From Aquipseudomonas alcaligenes_A (lineage in GTDB: Bacteria > Pseudomonadota > Gammaproteobacteria > Pseudomonadales > Pseudomonadaceae): 64,000 bases of DNA. The stretch lies in NCBI GenBank assembly GCA_048595745.1, contig CP184361.1; one strand, given 5' to 3'. Of the stretch, positions 16,511 through 24,862 are shown in pieces. Position numbers and translations under genes: made by a program. A model generated the notes under the pieces. The model was given only the letters and a program-made list of their open reading frames with translations, had not been told where the DNA came from and did not search any database. The stretch's first letter is position 1, and every line of letters begins with the position of its first letter.

Positions 16511-16651
16511 CGATTTCGCCAAGCGCCTCCCTCTGCCAGCCCCGCATCGGCGGCGTATCGCGCCGGGCCTCGGCGAGCCGCTCACTCGACTCCTTCCGGG
16601 CCTGCCCCGGCGGCCGGACTGGCCATGAGCCGGACCAACACGGAGAACAGC

Positions 16652-17338
16652 ATGCACAAGGTACTGATAGCCGGCGCCTCGCGCGGCATCGGCCTGGGCC
16701 TGACCCGCGCCTGCCTGGCACGCGGCGACAGGGTTTACGCCGTCGCGCGCCGCGCGGGCAACGCGGCCCTCGACCAACTGCAACAGCAACATCCCGGACG
16801 CCTGGTACTGATCACCTGCGACCTCACCCGCCCGGATGCCGCGCAGCACATCGAGGCGGCGTTGCCGGCGCAGCCACTGGATATCCTGCTGCTGAACGCC
16901 GGCATCATGGGGCCAGAGCATCAGGACGTGGCGCAGATCAGCGCCGATGAGGTCGCCACCCTGTTTCTCACCAATGCCGTTGCGCCGATCCGCCTGGCCA
17001 GGCAACTGGCGCATCGGCTGCGCGCGGGCGGTGTGATCGCCTGCATGAGCTCGCAGATGGGCAGCGTCGCCCTGGCCCGCTCTGCCGAGATGCCGCTATA
17101 CGGCGCCAGCAAGGCCGCACTGAACAGCCTGCTGCAGAGTTGGGACCACTCCAGCGAACGCCCCCGGGCCTGCCTGCTGGCACTGCATCCCGGCTGGGTA
17201 CGTACCGAGATGGGAGGCGACCAGGCCGCGCTGGAGATCGAAACCAGCGTCGCCGGCCTGCTCGCCACCATTGAGGCGCATCTCGACGCCGATGGCTGCC
17301 ACTTTCTCGACTACCAGCAGCTGCCGCTGCCCTGGTAG
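16652..17338 (+). CDS. Short-chain dehydrogenase/reductase
   Basis: A 228-residue classical SDR. The NAD(P)-binding GASRGIG is at 8-14, NAG at 82-84, the serine of the catalytic site at 133-134 and Tyr150-x3-Lys154 (YGASK). The arginine pair in the cofactor region (VARRAG) suggests NADPH. The ATG at 16652 has GGAG 6 bases upstream; an in-frame ATG at 16625 is possible but leaves a long non-conserved extension. The C-factor-like shortness and HPGWVRTEMGG motif place it with CsgA-type SDRs. Substrate unknown. Confidence 0.87.
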   Translation: MHKVLIAGASRGIGLGLTRACLARGDRVYAVARRAGNAALDQLQQQHPGRLVLITCDLTRPDAAQHIEAALPAQPLDILLLNAGIMGPEHQDVAQISADEVATLFLTNAVAPIRLARQLAHRLRAGGVIACMSSQMGSVALARSAEMPLYGASKAALNSLLQSWDHSSERPRACLLALHPGWVRTEMGGDQAALEIETSVAGLLATIEAHLDADGCHFLDYQQLPLPW

Positions 17339-17407
17339 ACAAGGCGGCACCGGTTCGTCAGCAGGCTCTTGTCGGACAGCACCCCGACCTGGCTATGATC
17401 ACACCCC

Positions 17408-17809
17408 ATGATCAACCCGCCTCCATTACGCCCACCCTGCCCGCCCGGTGCCTGTGATTGCGGCCGCGACCAGCTGCTGGAAACCCAGGATGCGGACCTG
17501 CGCATCCTCCTGCTCAACCGCAGCGAGGAGAAGCGCCTGCTGGAGCGCCTGGAGAACCTGCGCGACCTCGACGATCTGCGCCACCTGCAGCAGCGCATGC
17601 AGCAGCAACTCGGCATTCGCGTGGAGGTGGCGCCGGGCTTCAACGAAGTGCGCAGCATGCGCGGCATCGCCATCCAGATCGCCGAGCATCCGGGCCTGTG
17701 CCGCAAGACCCGCCAGGCCATCCCCGCCGCCATTCGCCGCGGCCTGGAGCGCCAGCCGGAGATCGCCTACCGCTTGCTCGACTCCTACGACCTGCTGGGC
17801 GGCATCTGA
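17408..17809 (+). CDS. Conserved hypothetical protein with N-terminal cysteine cluster
   Basis: A 133-residue, mostly helical protein. The first 20 residues hold Cys11, Cys16 and Cys18 (CPPGACDCGRD), and a fourth cysteine lies at about residue 98, which might form a metal site. A charged coiled-coil-like section (LLNRSEEKRLLERLENLRDLDDLRHLQQRMQ region, residues 35-65) follows. I do not recognise a functional family. It converges on trxB through a shared bidirectional terminator, so a link with thioredoxin reductase is only positional. Confidence 0.7.
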   Translation: MINPPPLRPPCPPGACDCGRDQLLETQDADLRILLLNRSEEKRLLERLENLRDLDDLRHLQQRMQQQLGIRVEVAPGFNEVRSMRGIAIQIAEHPGLCRKTRQAIPAAIRRGLERQPEIAYRLLDSYDLLGGI

Positions 17810-17813
17810 AACG

Positions 17814-17840
17814 AACAAGCCCCGCATGGCGGGGCTTGTT
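17814..17840. terminator. Bidirectional terminator between the hypothetical gene and trxB
   Basis: A 12-base stem AACAAGCCCCGC with GCGGGGCTTGTT and a 3-base ATG loop lies 4 bases after the hypothetical gene stop and 15 bases beyond the trxB stop on the other strand. This convergent position supports use by both genes. Confidence 0.8.
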
Positions 17841-17855
17841 CATGCCGACGCACGA

Positions 17856-18803
17856 CTACAGCGAGTCGAGGTAGCGCTCCACATCCAGCGCTGCCATGCA
17901 GCCGGCACCGGCCGAGGTGATGGCCTGGCGGTATACCGAGTCGGCCACGTCACCAGCGGCGAACACACCGGGGATGCTGGTGGCGGTGGCGTTGCCGTCG
18001 CGGCCGCCGTTGACCACCAGATAGCCATCCCGAAGCGCCAGCTGGCCCGCGAACAATGAGGTGTTGGGGGTGTGGCCGATGGCGACGAACAGACCGTCGA
18101 CCTGCAGCTCGCTGGCGTTGCCGTGGCGGTGCCGCAGGCGCACGCCGGTCACGCCTCCAGAGTCGCCCAGGACCTCGTCCACCTCGGCATTCAGGCGCAG
18201 CTCGATCTTGCCTTCGGCAATGCGCGCACGCAGCTTGTCCTGCAGGATCTTCTCGGCGCGGAACGTCTCGCGGCGGTGCACCAAAGTCACCTTGCTGGCG
18301 ATATTGGCCAGGTACAGCGCCTCCTCCACCGCGGTGTTGCCGCCGCCAACCACCGCCACCTCGCGGTTGCGGTAGAAGAAGCCATCGCAGGTGGCGCAGG
18401 CGGAAACCCCCTTGCCCATGAACGCCTGTTCCGACGGCAGGCCGAGATAACGAGCACTGGCGCCGGTGGCGATGATCAGCGCATCGGCCGTGTAGGTACC
18501 GCTGTCGCCCACCAGGGTGAAGGGCTTGCCGGCCAGATCCACGGCATTGATGTGGTCGTAAACGATTTCGGTCTCGAAGCGCTCGGCATGTTCCTGCATG
18601 CGCTGCATCAGCGCCGGGCCGGTCAGGCCATGGGGGTCGCCAGGCCAGTTGTCGACTTCGGTGGTGGTGGTCAGCTGGCCGCCGGCCTGGATGCCGGTGA
18701 TCAGCAGCGGCTTGAGATTGGCACGGGCGGCATACACGGCGGCACTGTAGCCGGCCGGGCCGGAACCCAGAATGATGACGCGAGCATGGCGGTTGGCGGA
18801 CAT
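17856..18803 (-). CDS. trxB: Thioredoxin reductase
   Basis: TrxB reduces thioredoxin with NADPH through FAD. The 315-residue protein has the FAD site GSGPAGYSAAVYAAR (13-27), the redox-active CATC at 136-139, the NADPH site GGGNTAVEEALYLA and a C-terminal GVFAAGDVADSVYRQ FAD-binding segment. ATG 18803 follows an AGGAG ribosome-binding site. An in-frame extension further upstream would cover the intergenic region and lacks any TrxB similarity. Divergent from the diguanylate cyclase gene, with 220 bases between the starts. Confidence 0.96.
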   Translation of the reverse strand: MSANRHARVIILGSGPAGYSAAVYAARANLKPLLITGIQAGGQLTTTTEVDNWPGDPHGLTGPALMQRMQEHAERFETEIVYDHINAVDLAGKPFTLVGDSGTYTADALIIATGASARYLGLPSEQAFMGKGVSACATCDGFFYRNREVAVVGGGNTAVEEALYLANIASKVTLVHRRETFRAEKILQDKLRARIAEGKIELRLNAEVDEVLGDSGGVTGVRLRHRHGNASELQVDGLFVAIGHTPNTSLFAGQLALRDGYLVVNGGRDGNATATSIPGVFAAGDVADSVYRQAITSAGAGCMAALDVERYLDSL

Positions 18804-19023
18804 GACCGGCTCCTGAAGAAAAAGGGGCCGGCCGAAAGCACTTGGGGAAGGCTTGAAGGTACGGCAGACCCCGCAAAGGGTGATTGCCGGCAAGGCTACC
18901 CAGCAGCCTGGCGCGGTGAAAATGTCCATTCTCAATACGACCGATAGCCCAGGCCTATACGCCCGGGCACAGCGCCGGCCTTGGCTATACTCGGCTGAAT
19001 ACCTGCCTCCGGGTGTCAATGGC

Positions 19024-20982
19024 ATGACCCTGCGCAAACGACTGTTCTGGCTGTTCGCCCCCCTGCTGTTGTTCGCCCTGGGCTTCGCCTACCTGCTGTC
19101 GCAAAGCCTGATCCTCAGCCGCTTCGACCGCCAGGACACGATCCAGCTCACGGCCGAGGCAGAACGCCTGCGTGCGCTGCTGGACAACAGCCTGAAACGT
19201 AACCTCGACCTGCTGCTGAGCTACGCCCAGTGGGACGACAGCTATGAATTCATGCGTGGCAACCACCCGGACTTCACCCGCCGCAACATGGACCCGGAAG
19301 CACTGCGCAGGGTGAACTTCGACTTCATGGTGTTTCTCGACCTCGACGGCAAGGTGCGCGCCGAGCAATGGCTGCCGCCCGACCTGCCGGACCTGCTGGT
19401 ACTGGGCAGCGACCGGCCCCGCAGCCACGCTTCGCTGCGCCAAAACATCCTGGCGCTGGCCGAACGCTTGCGTCACACCACCAGCGCAGGGCCACGCGGC
19501 CAGCTGGTCGAAGTGCAGGGCGTACCCTTGATCATGGTGATGAGCGAGATCAGCAATAACCAGAGCAGCCTGCCCAGCGCCGGCACCCTGCTGGCGGGGC
19601 ACTTCATCGACGGCGAGCGCGCGGAGCACCTGCAGACCCAACTCGACGGCGCACTGCGGCTGCTGCCGCCGAGCGACAGGCGGGCCCGCTGGCGCGACCT
19701 GCCCAGCGCAGACCCGAGCAGTATCAACGAGATCGAAATCAGCCCACGGCGAGTGCTCGACGCCCGGCACCAACAGATCGCCCTACTGTTCAGCAATAGC
19801 CTGGGCGAACCGGAGGTGATGCTCGAACTGACCCGCGAGCGCAGTCTTTATCTGGAGGGTCGGCAGGCCATTGCCATCTTCCTGGCCCAGGCCGGCGGCG
19901 TCGGCCTGGCCGCCTGGTTGCTCATTTTCCTGGGGCTGGAGTTCGGCATCCTGCGCCGGGTTTCGCGTATGCACGGGGAGATCGCCGCCATCGGTCCGGG
20001 CTCGGTGCGACAGCGTATCGGCGACCGCGGCAATGACGAGCTGGGGCGTCTGGCGCTGGAGATCAACCGCATGTTCGAGCGCCTGGAGCAGAGTGAGACA
20101 CGCGATCGCGAGATTCTCGACGCCATCCAGGATGGCTATTTCGAGCTGACGCCCGACGGCACCGTGCAGGCGGTCAACCGTGCGCTGTGCAGAATGCTCG
20201 GCTATCCCAGCGAGGACCTGCTGGAGCAGTCCTATGAAACCATGCTGGAGCAGGAAGACATCGAGCGGGCGCGCCTTCTCTTCAGCCATGCGCTGGAGAG
20301 CGGCGAAAACGTCAGCTTTGCCGCCCCCTTTCGGCGCCGCGACGGCAGCCAGGGCTACTACGAGGCCCGCCTGTCGTTGATCCGCGACGGCCAGGGCAAC
20401 TTCACCGGCTACCGCGGCATTTTGCGCGATATCAGCGATCAGGTGGCCTATCAGAACCGCCTGCTGGACATGGCGTACCGCGACCCGTTGACCGGCCTGG
20501 GCAATCGCAAGGCCTTCGCCGAGCAGTTGCGCCAGGCCATGGACAGGCAGACCCCGCTGGCCTTGCTGTTCCTCGACCTGGACCGCTTCAAGGAGGTCAA
20601 CGACCGCTTCGGCCATGATGTCGGCGACGATCTCCTGCGCCAGATCGCCGAGCGCCTGCGCAGCGCCCTGCGCCAGCCCGACCGGGTCTATCGTCTGGGC
20701 GGCGACGAGTTCACCCTGATCCTTACCGAGGGCGACGAGGCCGTGGCGCAGAAGCTCGCCGAGCGCCTGCGCCAGGCGCTGCATGAGCCGATTCGGATCG
20801 GCGCACTGAGTATCGATTTTGTTACGCCGAGTATCGGCATTGCACTCTATCCGCAGCACGCCCAGGATGCGGAAAACCTGATCAAGGCCGCCGACAGCGC
20901 GATGTACGAGGCCAAGCGCGAGCGCGACCGCGCCTGTCTCTACCAGCCGCAGCCGCTTTCCTCATCACCGCAAACTGGTTAA
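19024..20982 (+). CDS. Membrane diguanylate cyclase with CHASE4, HAMP, PAS and GGDEF domains
   Basis: This 652-residue protein makes c-di-GMP. It has a transmembrane helix near residues 8-25, a periplasmic CHASE4-like sensor to about 280, a second helix, a HAMP linker, a PAS domain (about 360-480) and GGDEF (about 490-645). The signature GGDEF at 559-563 is intact, and RQPD at 550-553 is a proper inhibitory I-site, so product inhibition is expected. There is no EAL domain. ATG 19024 begins just before the first helix. A TATACT-like -10 occurs at 18986-18991. From memory, PA0847 beside trxB2 and cysZ is the counterpart. Confidence 0.92.
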   Translation: MTLRKRLFWLFAPLLLFALGFAYLLSQSLILSRFDRQDTIQLTAEAERLRALLDNSLKRNLDLLLSYAQWDDSYEFMRGNHPDFTRRNMDPEALRRVNFDFMVFLDLDGKVRAEQWLPPDLPDLLVLGSDRPRSHASLRQNILALAERLRHTTSAGPRGQLVEVQGVPLIMVMSEISNNQSSLPSAGTLLAGHFIDGERAEHLQTQLDGALRLLPPSDRRARWRDLPSADPSSINEIEISPRRVLDARHQQIALLFSNSLGEPEVMLELTRERSLYLEGRQAIAIFLAQAGGVGLAAWLLIFLGLEFGILRRVSRMHGEIAAIGPGSVRQRIGDRGNDELGRLALEINRMFERLEQSETRDREILDAIQDGYFELTPDGTVQAVNRALCRMLGYPSEDLLEQSYETMLEQEDIERARLLFSHALESGENVSFAAPFRRRDGSQGYYEARLSLIRDGQGNFTGYRGILRDISDQVAYQNRLLDMAYRDPLTGLGNRKAFAEQLRQAMDRQTPLALLFLDLDRFKEVNDRFGHDVGDDLLRQIAERLRSALRQPDRVYRLGGDEFTLILTEGDEAVAQKLAERLRQALHEPIRIGALSIDFVTPSIGIALYPQHAQDAENLIKAADSAMYEAKRERDRACLYQPQPLSSSPQTG

Positions 20983-21018
20983 GGTCGGCGCGTTTTTACC
21001 AGCGCTGCGGAGATCAGC

Positions 21019-21759
21019 ATGCTCGCCCCAACCCTGACCGGTCCCCAATACCTTGCCCAAGGCCTGAAACTGGTGCTAAGCCCGGGCCTGCGCCTGTTCG
21101 TGCTGCTGCCCCTGGCCGTGAATACCCTGCTGTTCATTGGCATGATCGTGCTGGCCATGCAGCAGTTCGGCGGCTGGGTCGATACCTTCATGCCCGGCCT
21201 GCCGAGCTGGCTGAGCTTCCTCGAATACGTACTCTGGCCGCTGTTCGTCGTGCTGGTGCTGGTGATCATGTTCTTCAGCTTCACCCTGCTGGCCAACATC
21301 ATCGCCGCGCCCTTCAACGGCTTCCTCGCCGAGAAGGTGGAAGTGGTGCTGCGCGGTCGCGATGACTTCCCGCCCTTCAGCTGGGCCGAGCTGGGTGCCA
21401 TGGTGCCGCGCACCATCGGCCGCGAGCTGCGCAAGCTGGCCTACTTCCTGCCGCGCGCCATCCCGCTGCTGATCCTCACCTTCGTGCCGGTGCTGAACCT
21501 GCTCGCCGCTCCGCTGTGGATTCTGTTCGGCATCTGGATGATGGCCGTGCAGTACATCGACTACCCCTGCGACAACAACAAGGTCAGCTGGGATGACATG
21601 CTCGCCTGGCTGCGCGAGAAGCGCTGGCAGAGCCTGGGCTTCGGCGGCACCGTGTACCTGTCGCTGCTGATCCCCTTCGTCAACATCCTGGTAATGCCCG
21701 CCGCCGTGGCCGGCGCCACCCTGTTCTGGGTGCGCGAGCGCGACGTCACCGCGCAGTAA
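21019..21759 (+). CDS. cysZ: Sulfate transporter CysZ
   Basis: CysZ is an inner-membrane sulfate permease feeding cysteine synthesis. The 246-residue protein has the family's paired hydrophobic segments and conserved stretches: GPQYLAQGLKLVLSPGLRLF near the start, ANIIAAPFNGFLAEKVE in the middle, and QYIDYPCDNNKVSW. Length fits the family. It starts 36 bases after the diguanylate cyclase gene on the same strand and may be read through from it. Confidence 0.93.
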   Translation: MLAPTLTGPQYLAQGLKLVLSPGLRLFVLLPLAVNTLLFIGMIVLAMQQFGGWVDTFMPGLPSWLSFLEYVLWPLFVVLVLVIMFFSFTLLANIIAAPFNGFLAEKVEVVLRGRDDFPPFSWAELGAMVPRTIGRELRKLAYFLPRAIPLLILTFVPVLNLLAAPLWILFGIWMMAVQYIDYPCDNNKVSWDDMLAWLREKRWQSLGFGGTVYLSLLIPFVNILVMPAAVAGATLFWVRERDVTAQ

Positions 21760-21778
21760 CCACACCGTCACGGCCTGT

Positions 21779-21808
21779 TCATGGCGCCGCTCCAGACTGG
21801 CGCCATGA
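21779..21808 (+). repeat. Inverted repeat containing both possible start codons of the glycosyltransferase
   Basis: TCATGGCGCC (21779-21788) pairs with GGCGCCATGA (21799-21808) across a 10-base loop. Both candidate ATGs, 21781 and 21805, lie in the arms. In mRNA this would hide the initiation site. It could also act as the end of the cysZ transcript. Confidence 0.6.
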
Positions 21809-22953
21809 ATGTCACAAGCCTGCATATCGCCCTCGTCAGCGAAACCTTCCCGCCGGAAGTCAACGGCGTGGCCAACACCCTCGGCCGCCTGTGTCAGGGC
21901 CTGCGCGAGCGTGGCCACCGGCTGCAGCTGGTGCGTCCGCGCCAGGCCGATGACACCGCGCCCAACGACGATCAGTTGCTGCTCACCCGCGGCTGGCCGC
22001 TGCCCGGCTACGCCGGCCTGCAGTGGGGCCATTCGTCGCTGCACAAGCTGCTGCGGCGCTGGCAGCGCAACCGGCCGGACGTGCTGTACATCGCCACCGA
22101 AGGGCCGCTCGGCCTGTCCGCCCTGCGCGCGGCGCGGCGCCTGGGCATCCCGGTGGTCAGCGGCTTCCACACCAACTTCCAGCAGTACAGCGACCACTAT
22201 GGTTTCGGCCTGCTCACGCGCCTGCTCACCGGCTACCTGCGCTGGTTCCACAACCGCTCCCGGCTGACCCTGGTGCCCAGCCCGAGCCAGCGCCTGGAGC
22301 TACAGCGGCGCGGCTTCGAGCGCCTGGAACTGCTGGCGCGCGGCGTCGATGGCCAGCTGTTTCATCCCGCCCGGCGCTCGGCCGCACTGCGCGCCGAATG
22401 GGGCCTGGGCGAGGACGAGATCGTCGTGCTGCACGTCGGCCGTCTGGCCGCGGAGAAGAACCTGCAGCTGCTGACCCGCGCCTTTCGCGAGCTGCAGGGC
22501 AACCTGCCACGGCAGCGCCTGCGCCTGGTACTGGTCGGCGACGGTCCGCTGCGCGCCCAGCTGCAGGCCGAGCTGCCCGATGCACTGTTCTGCGGCGTGC
22601 AGCGCGGCGAGGCGCTGGCTGCGCACTACGCCAGCGGCGATCTGTTCCTCTTCCCCAGCCTCTCCGAAACCTTCGGCAACGTGGTGCTCGAGGCCCTGGC
22701 CTCGGGGCTGGCGGTTGTCGCCTTCGACCAGGCCGCCGCCGCCCAGCACATCCGCCACGGGCACAATGGCGCCCTGGCCACCCCAGGCGACGAGGCCGCC
22801 TTCATCGAGGCCGCCCGCTGGCTGCTGGAAGACGCGGAGAGCCTGCGCCGGGTGCGCCTGAATGCGCGCCAGCACGCCGGCAAGCAGGGCTGGCCGGCCA
22901 TCGTCGAGCGCTTTGAGAGCCTGCTGCACGCAGCGCGCGACGTGCAGGCATAA
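21805..22953 (+). CDS. Glycosyltransferase family 4 (GT-B) enzyme
   Basis: A 382-residue GT4-type enzyme. The N-terminal half begins with HIALVSETFPPEVNGVANTL, the usual glycine-rich acceptor-side loop. The C-terminal half holds VLHVGRLAAEKNLQLL and the nucleotide-sugar E-x7-E motif (SETFGNVVLEALASG). The motifs resemble MgtA/SqdX-type mannosyl- or sulfoquinovosyl-transferases acting on lipids, but the donor and acceptor are unknown. The ATG at 21805 is preferred over 21781 because conserved sequence starts soon after it; neither has a strong ribosome-binding site, and both lie in a hairpin. Confidence 0.87.
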   Translation: MNVTSLHIALVSETFPPEVNGVANTLGRLCQGLRERGHRLQLVRPRQADDTAPNDDQLLLTRGWPLPGYAGLQWGHSSLHKLLRRWQRNRPDVLYIATEGPLGLSALRAARRLGIPVVSGFHTNFQQYSDHYGFGLLTRLLTGYLRWFHNRSRLTLVPSPSQRLELQRRGFERLELLARGVDGQLFHPARRSAALRAEWGLGEDEIVVLHVGRLAAEKNLQLLTRAFRELQGNLPRQRLRLVLVGDGPLRAQLQAELPDALFCGVQRGEALAAHYASGDLFLFPSLSETFGNVVLEALASGLAVVAFDQAAAAQHIRHGHNGALATPGDEAAFIEAARWLLEDAESLRRVRLNARQHAGKQGWPAIVERFESLLHAARDVQA

Positions 22954-22956
22954 AAA

Positions 22957-22976
22957 AGCCCCGGTGTGCCGGGGCT
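22957..22976 (-). terminator. Terminator of the minus-strand ene-reductase gene
   Basis: AGCCCCGG with CCGGGGCT, a 4-base loop. On the minus strand the stem is followed by a run of six T, giving a classic factor-independent terminator for the gene ending at 23023. It also overlaps the end of the plus-strand glycosyltransferase. Confidence 0.85.
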
Positions 22977-23022
22977 GGGAGGGGTGCCCCGCAGCGCGGC
23001 GCACCTGGGGTACTGCGAAGGA

Positions 23023-24132
23023 TCAGACCAGCTGCTTGAGCGCCTCGCGACTGAACGGCAGGATGTCGCTCTCGCGGCCATCGCGCACCTTCACCGCCCA
23101 GTCCGGGTCGACCAGCAGGGCACGGCCCACGGCCACCAGGTCGAATTCCTGCCTGTTCAAACGCTCCAGCAGGTTCTCCAGGCTGGCCGGCTCGGCCACC
23201 TTGTCGGTGTTGACCATGAACTGCAGGAACTCGCCGTCCAGGCCGACGCTGCCGACGGTAATGGTCGGCTTGCCGGTGAGCTGGCGGGTCCAGCCGGCCA
23301 GGTTGAGGTCGCTGCCTTCGAACTCCGACTCCCAGAAGCGGCGGGTCGAGCAGTGGAAGATATCCACGCCGGCGTCGGACAGCGGCTTGAGGAAGGCACC
23401 CAGTTCCTCAGCGGTCTGCACCAGGCGCGCGGTGTAGTCCTGCTGCTTCCACTGGGAGAAGCGGAAGATGATCGGGAAGTCCGGGCCGACGGCGGCACGC
23501 ACGGCCTGGATCAGCTCGATGGCGAAGCGCGAGCGGCCGGCCAGGTCGCCGCCGTACTCGTCGGTGCGCTTGTTGCTGCCTTCCCAGAAGAACTGGTCGA
23601 TCAGGTAGCCGTGGGCGCCGTGGATCTCCACGCCGTCCATGCCGATGGCCTTGGCGTCGCGGGCGGCCTGGGCGAAGGCGGCGATCACCTCCTGGATGTC
23701 GTCTTTGGTCATACCATGCACGACCACGGTGCCGTCCTTGACCTTCTCCGACGGGCCGTAACCCGGCACGCTGGCATCCGGCTCGGTGCCCAGTTTGCGC
23801 ACGTTACCCACATGCCACAGTTGCGGGACGATCTTGCCGCCCTCGGCGTGCACGGCATCGACCACCTGCTTCCAGCCGGCCAGGGCATCCTCGCCAAAGA
23901 AGCGCGGTACATGCGGATAGCCGTTGGAGGCCTTGTGGCCAACAGTGGTGCCCTCGGTGACGATCAGGCCGACGCCGGCGGCGGCACGGCGACGGTAGTA
24001 CTCGACCACCTGGGCATTGGGCACGCCGCCCGGCGAGAAGGAACGGGTCATCGGCGCCATCACCACGCGGGTGGGCAGCTCCAGGTTACCCAGGTGGAAG
24101 GGCGCGAACAGGGCTTGAACAGGTGCGGTCAT
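23023..24132 (-). CDS. Second old yellow enzyme-family flavin oxidoreductase
   Basis: A 369-residue FMN TIM-barrel enzyme beginning LFAPFHLGNLELPTRVVMAPMTR, with EIHGAHGYLIDQFFWEGSNKR and a DEYGGDL segment. The substrate-binding pair is His-x-x-His (HGAH) rather than His-x-x-Asn. The region after residue 220 (RFSQWKQQDYTARL) resembles 12-oxophytodienoate-reductase-like or NADH:flavin oxidoreductases of pseudomonads. It is the last gene of a nitroreductase-TetR-OYE set. ATG 24132 has GGAGAA 5 bases upstream, and a copy of the shared operator lies 25-38 bases upstream of the start codon. Confidence 0.9.
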   Translation of the reverse strand: MTAPVQALFAPFHLGNLELPTRVVMAPMTRSFSPGGVPNAQVVEYYRRRAAAGVGLIVTEGTTVGHKASNGYPHVPRFFGEDALAGWKQVVDAVHAEGGKIVPQLWHVGNVRKLGTEPDASVPGYGPSEKVKDGTVVVHGMTKDDIQEVIAAFAQAARDAKAIGMDGVEIHGAHGYLIDQFFWEGSNKRTDEYGGDLAGRSRFAIELIQAVRAAVGPDFPIIFRFSQWKQQDYTARLVQTAEELGAFLKPLSDAGVDIFHCSTRRFWESEFEGSDLNLAGWTRQLTGKPTITVGSVGLDGEFLQFMVNTDKVAEPASLENLLERLNRQEFDLVAVGRALLVDPDWAVKVRDGRESDILPFSREALKQLV

Positions 24133-24156
24133 GAGTTCTCCTTGGGCCGGCCAGCT

Positions 24157-24170
24157 GACCGGTCGTCTCG
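24157..24170. promoter_or_regulatory. Candidate TetR operator, copy 1 (ahead of the ene-reductase)
   Basis: GACCGGTCGTCTCG, identical over 14 bases to 24799-24812, with the symmetric core GACCGGTC. It lies between the TetR gene and the ene-reductase gene, where it could control the latter separately. Confidence 0.7.
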
Positions 24171-24190
24171 TCGAGGGGCAAAAAAATGCG

Positions 24191-24784
24191 TCAGGGCCGC
24201 AGCAGCAGCTCCAGACGCTGAATGAAGGCTTCCAGCGGTTGCAGGCTGCGGCCGACCTTGAGCCGGACCAGCACGCCCTGCCAGGCGTTGGCGATGAAGA
24301 TCGCCAGGTTGTCGCAGTCCTCGTCCGCGCCCAGCTCGCCGGCCGCGCGGGCCTGCTCCAGGCAGTCGCGCAGGATGTCCACCGAGGCCTGCTGGATACG
24401 CTCGACCTCGGCGCCGATGGCCGGCAGCACATCGCTCATCTCGAAGCTCAGGCTGCCGATGAAGCAGTGGTACTCGGGCAGCTCCTGACGCGAGAAATGC
24501 GCCAGCAGCTCGCGGTAGTAAGCCAGGATACGTGCACGCGGGCTCAGCGCCTTGTTGCCCAGCGCCTCGGCATAGCGCATCAGGCGCGGCCGGTAGACGA
24601 AGTCGAGGGCCTGCAGGGCGAAGTCTTCCTTGCTGGCGAAGTAGTGATAGAAGCTGCCTTTGGGAATGCCGGCAGCCTGGACGATCTCCATCACCCCGGT
24701 GCCGTGGTAGCCACGCCGGGTCATCACCTGCGAGCCCTTGGCCAGGATGAGTTCACGCTTGTCGAGTCGGATGCTGCTGTTCAT
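24191..24784 (-). CDS. TetR-family repressor
   Basis: About 197 residues, with an N-terminal helix-turn-helix (QVMTRRGYHGTGVMEIVQAAGIPKGSFYHYFASKEDF region) typical of TetR proteins, followed by an all-helical ligand domain of the NemR/AcuR-like C-terminal type. Two ATGs are possible, 24784 and 24796; I prefer 24784 because 24796 abuts the operator, but neither has a clear ribosome-binding site. Identical 14-base sites precede this gene and the ene-reductase, so autorepression and repression of that enzyme are likely. Inducers may be electrophiles, as for NemR, but this is an inference. Confidence 0.88.
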   Translation of the reverse strand: MNSSIRLDKRELILAKGSQVMTRRGYHGTGVMEIVQAAGIPKGSFYHYFASKEDFALQALDFVYRPRLMRYAEALGNKALSPRARILAYYRELLAHFSRQELPEYHCFIGSLSFEMSDVLPAIGAEVERIQQASVDILRDCLEQARAAGELGADEDCDNLAIFIANAWQGVLVRLKVGRSLQPLEAFIQRLELLLRP

Positions 24785-24798
24785 GGCAGCGAGCATAT

Positions 24799-24812
24799 GA
24801 CCGGTCGTCTCG
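24799..24812. promoter_or_regulatory. Candidate TetR operator, copy 2 (ahead of the TetR gene)
   Basis: Identical to 24157-24170 (GACCGGTCGTCTCG). It lies 15 bases upstream of the preferred start, in the 78-base gap after the nitroreductase gene. Placement suits autoregulation. Confidence 0.7.
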
Positions 24813-24862
24813 CTCCGCCCAGCACTATTGATCCGCGTGATTGAGCCTCAGAAATGGCGCCG

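Noticed and set aside
18918..18933. Near-palindrome GAAAATGTCCATTCTC in the trxB/diguanylate cyclase intergenic region as a Fur or OxyR site
   Set aside because: It is imperfect, appears only once, and does not fit either consensus well enough to call.
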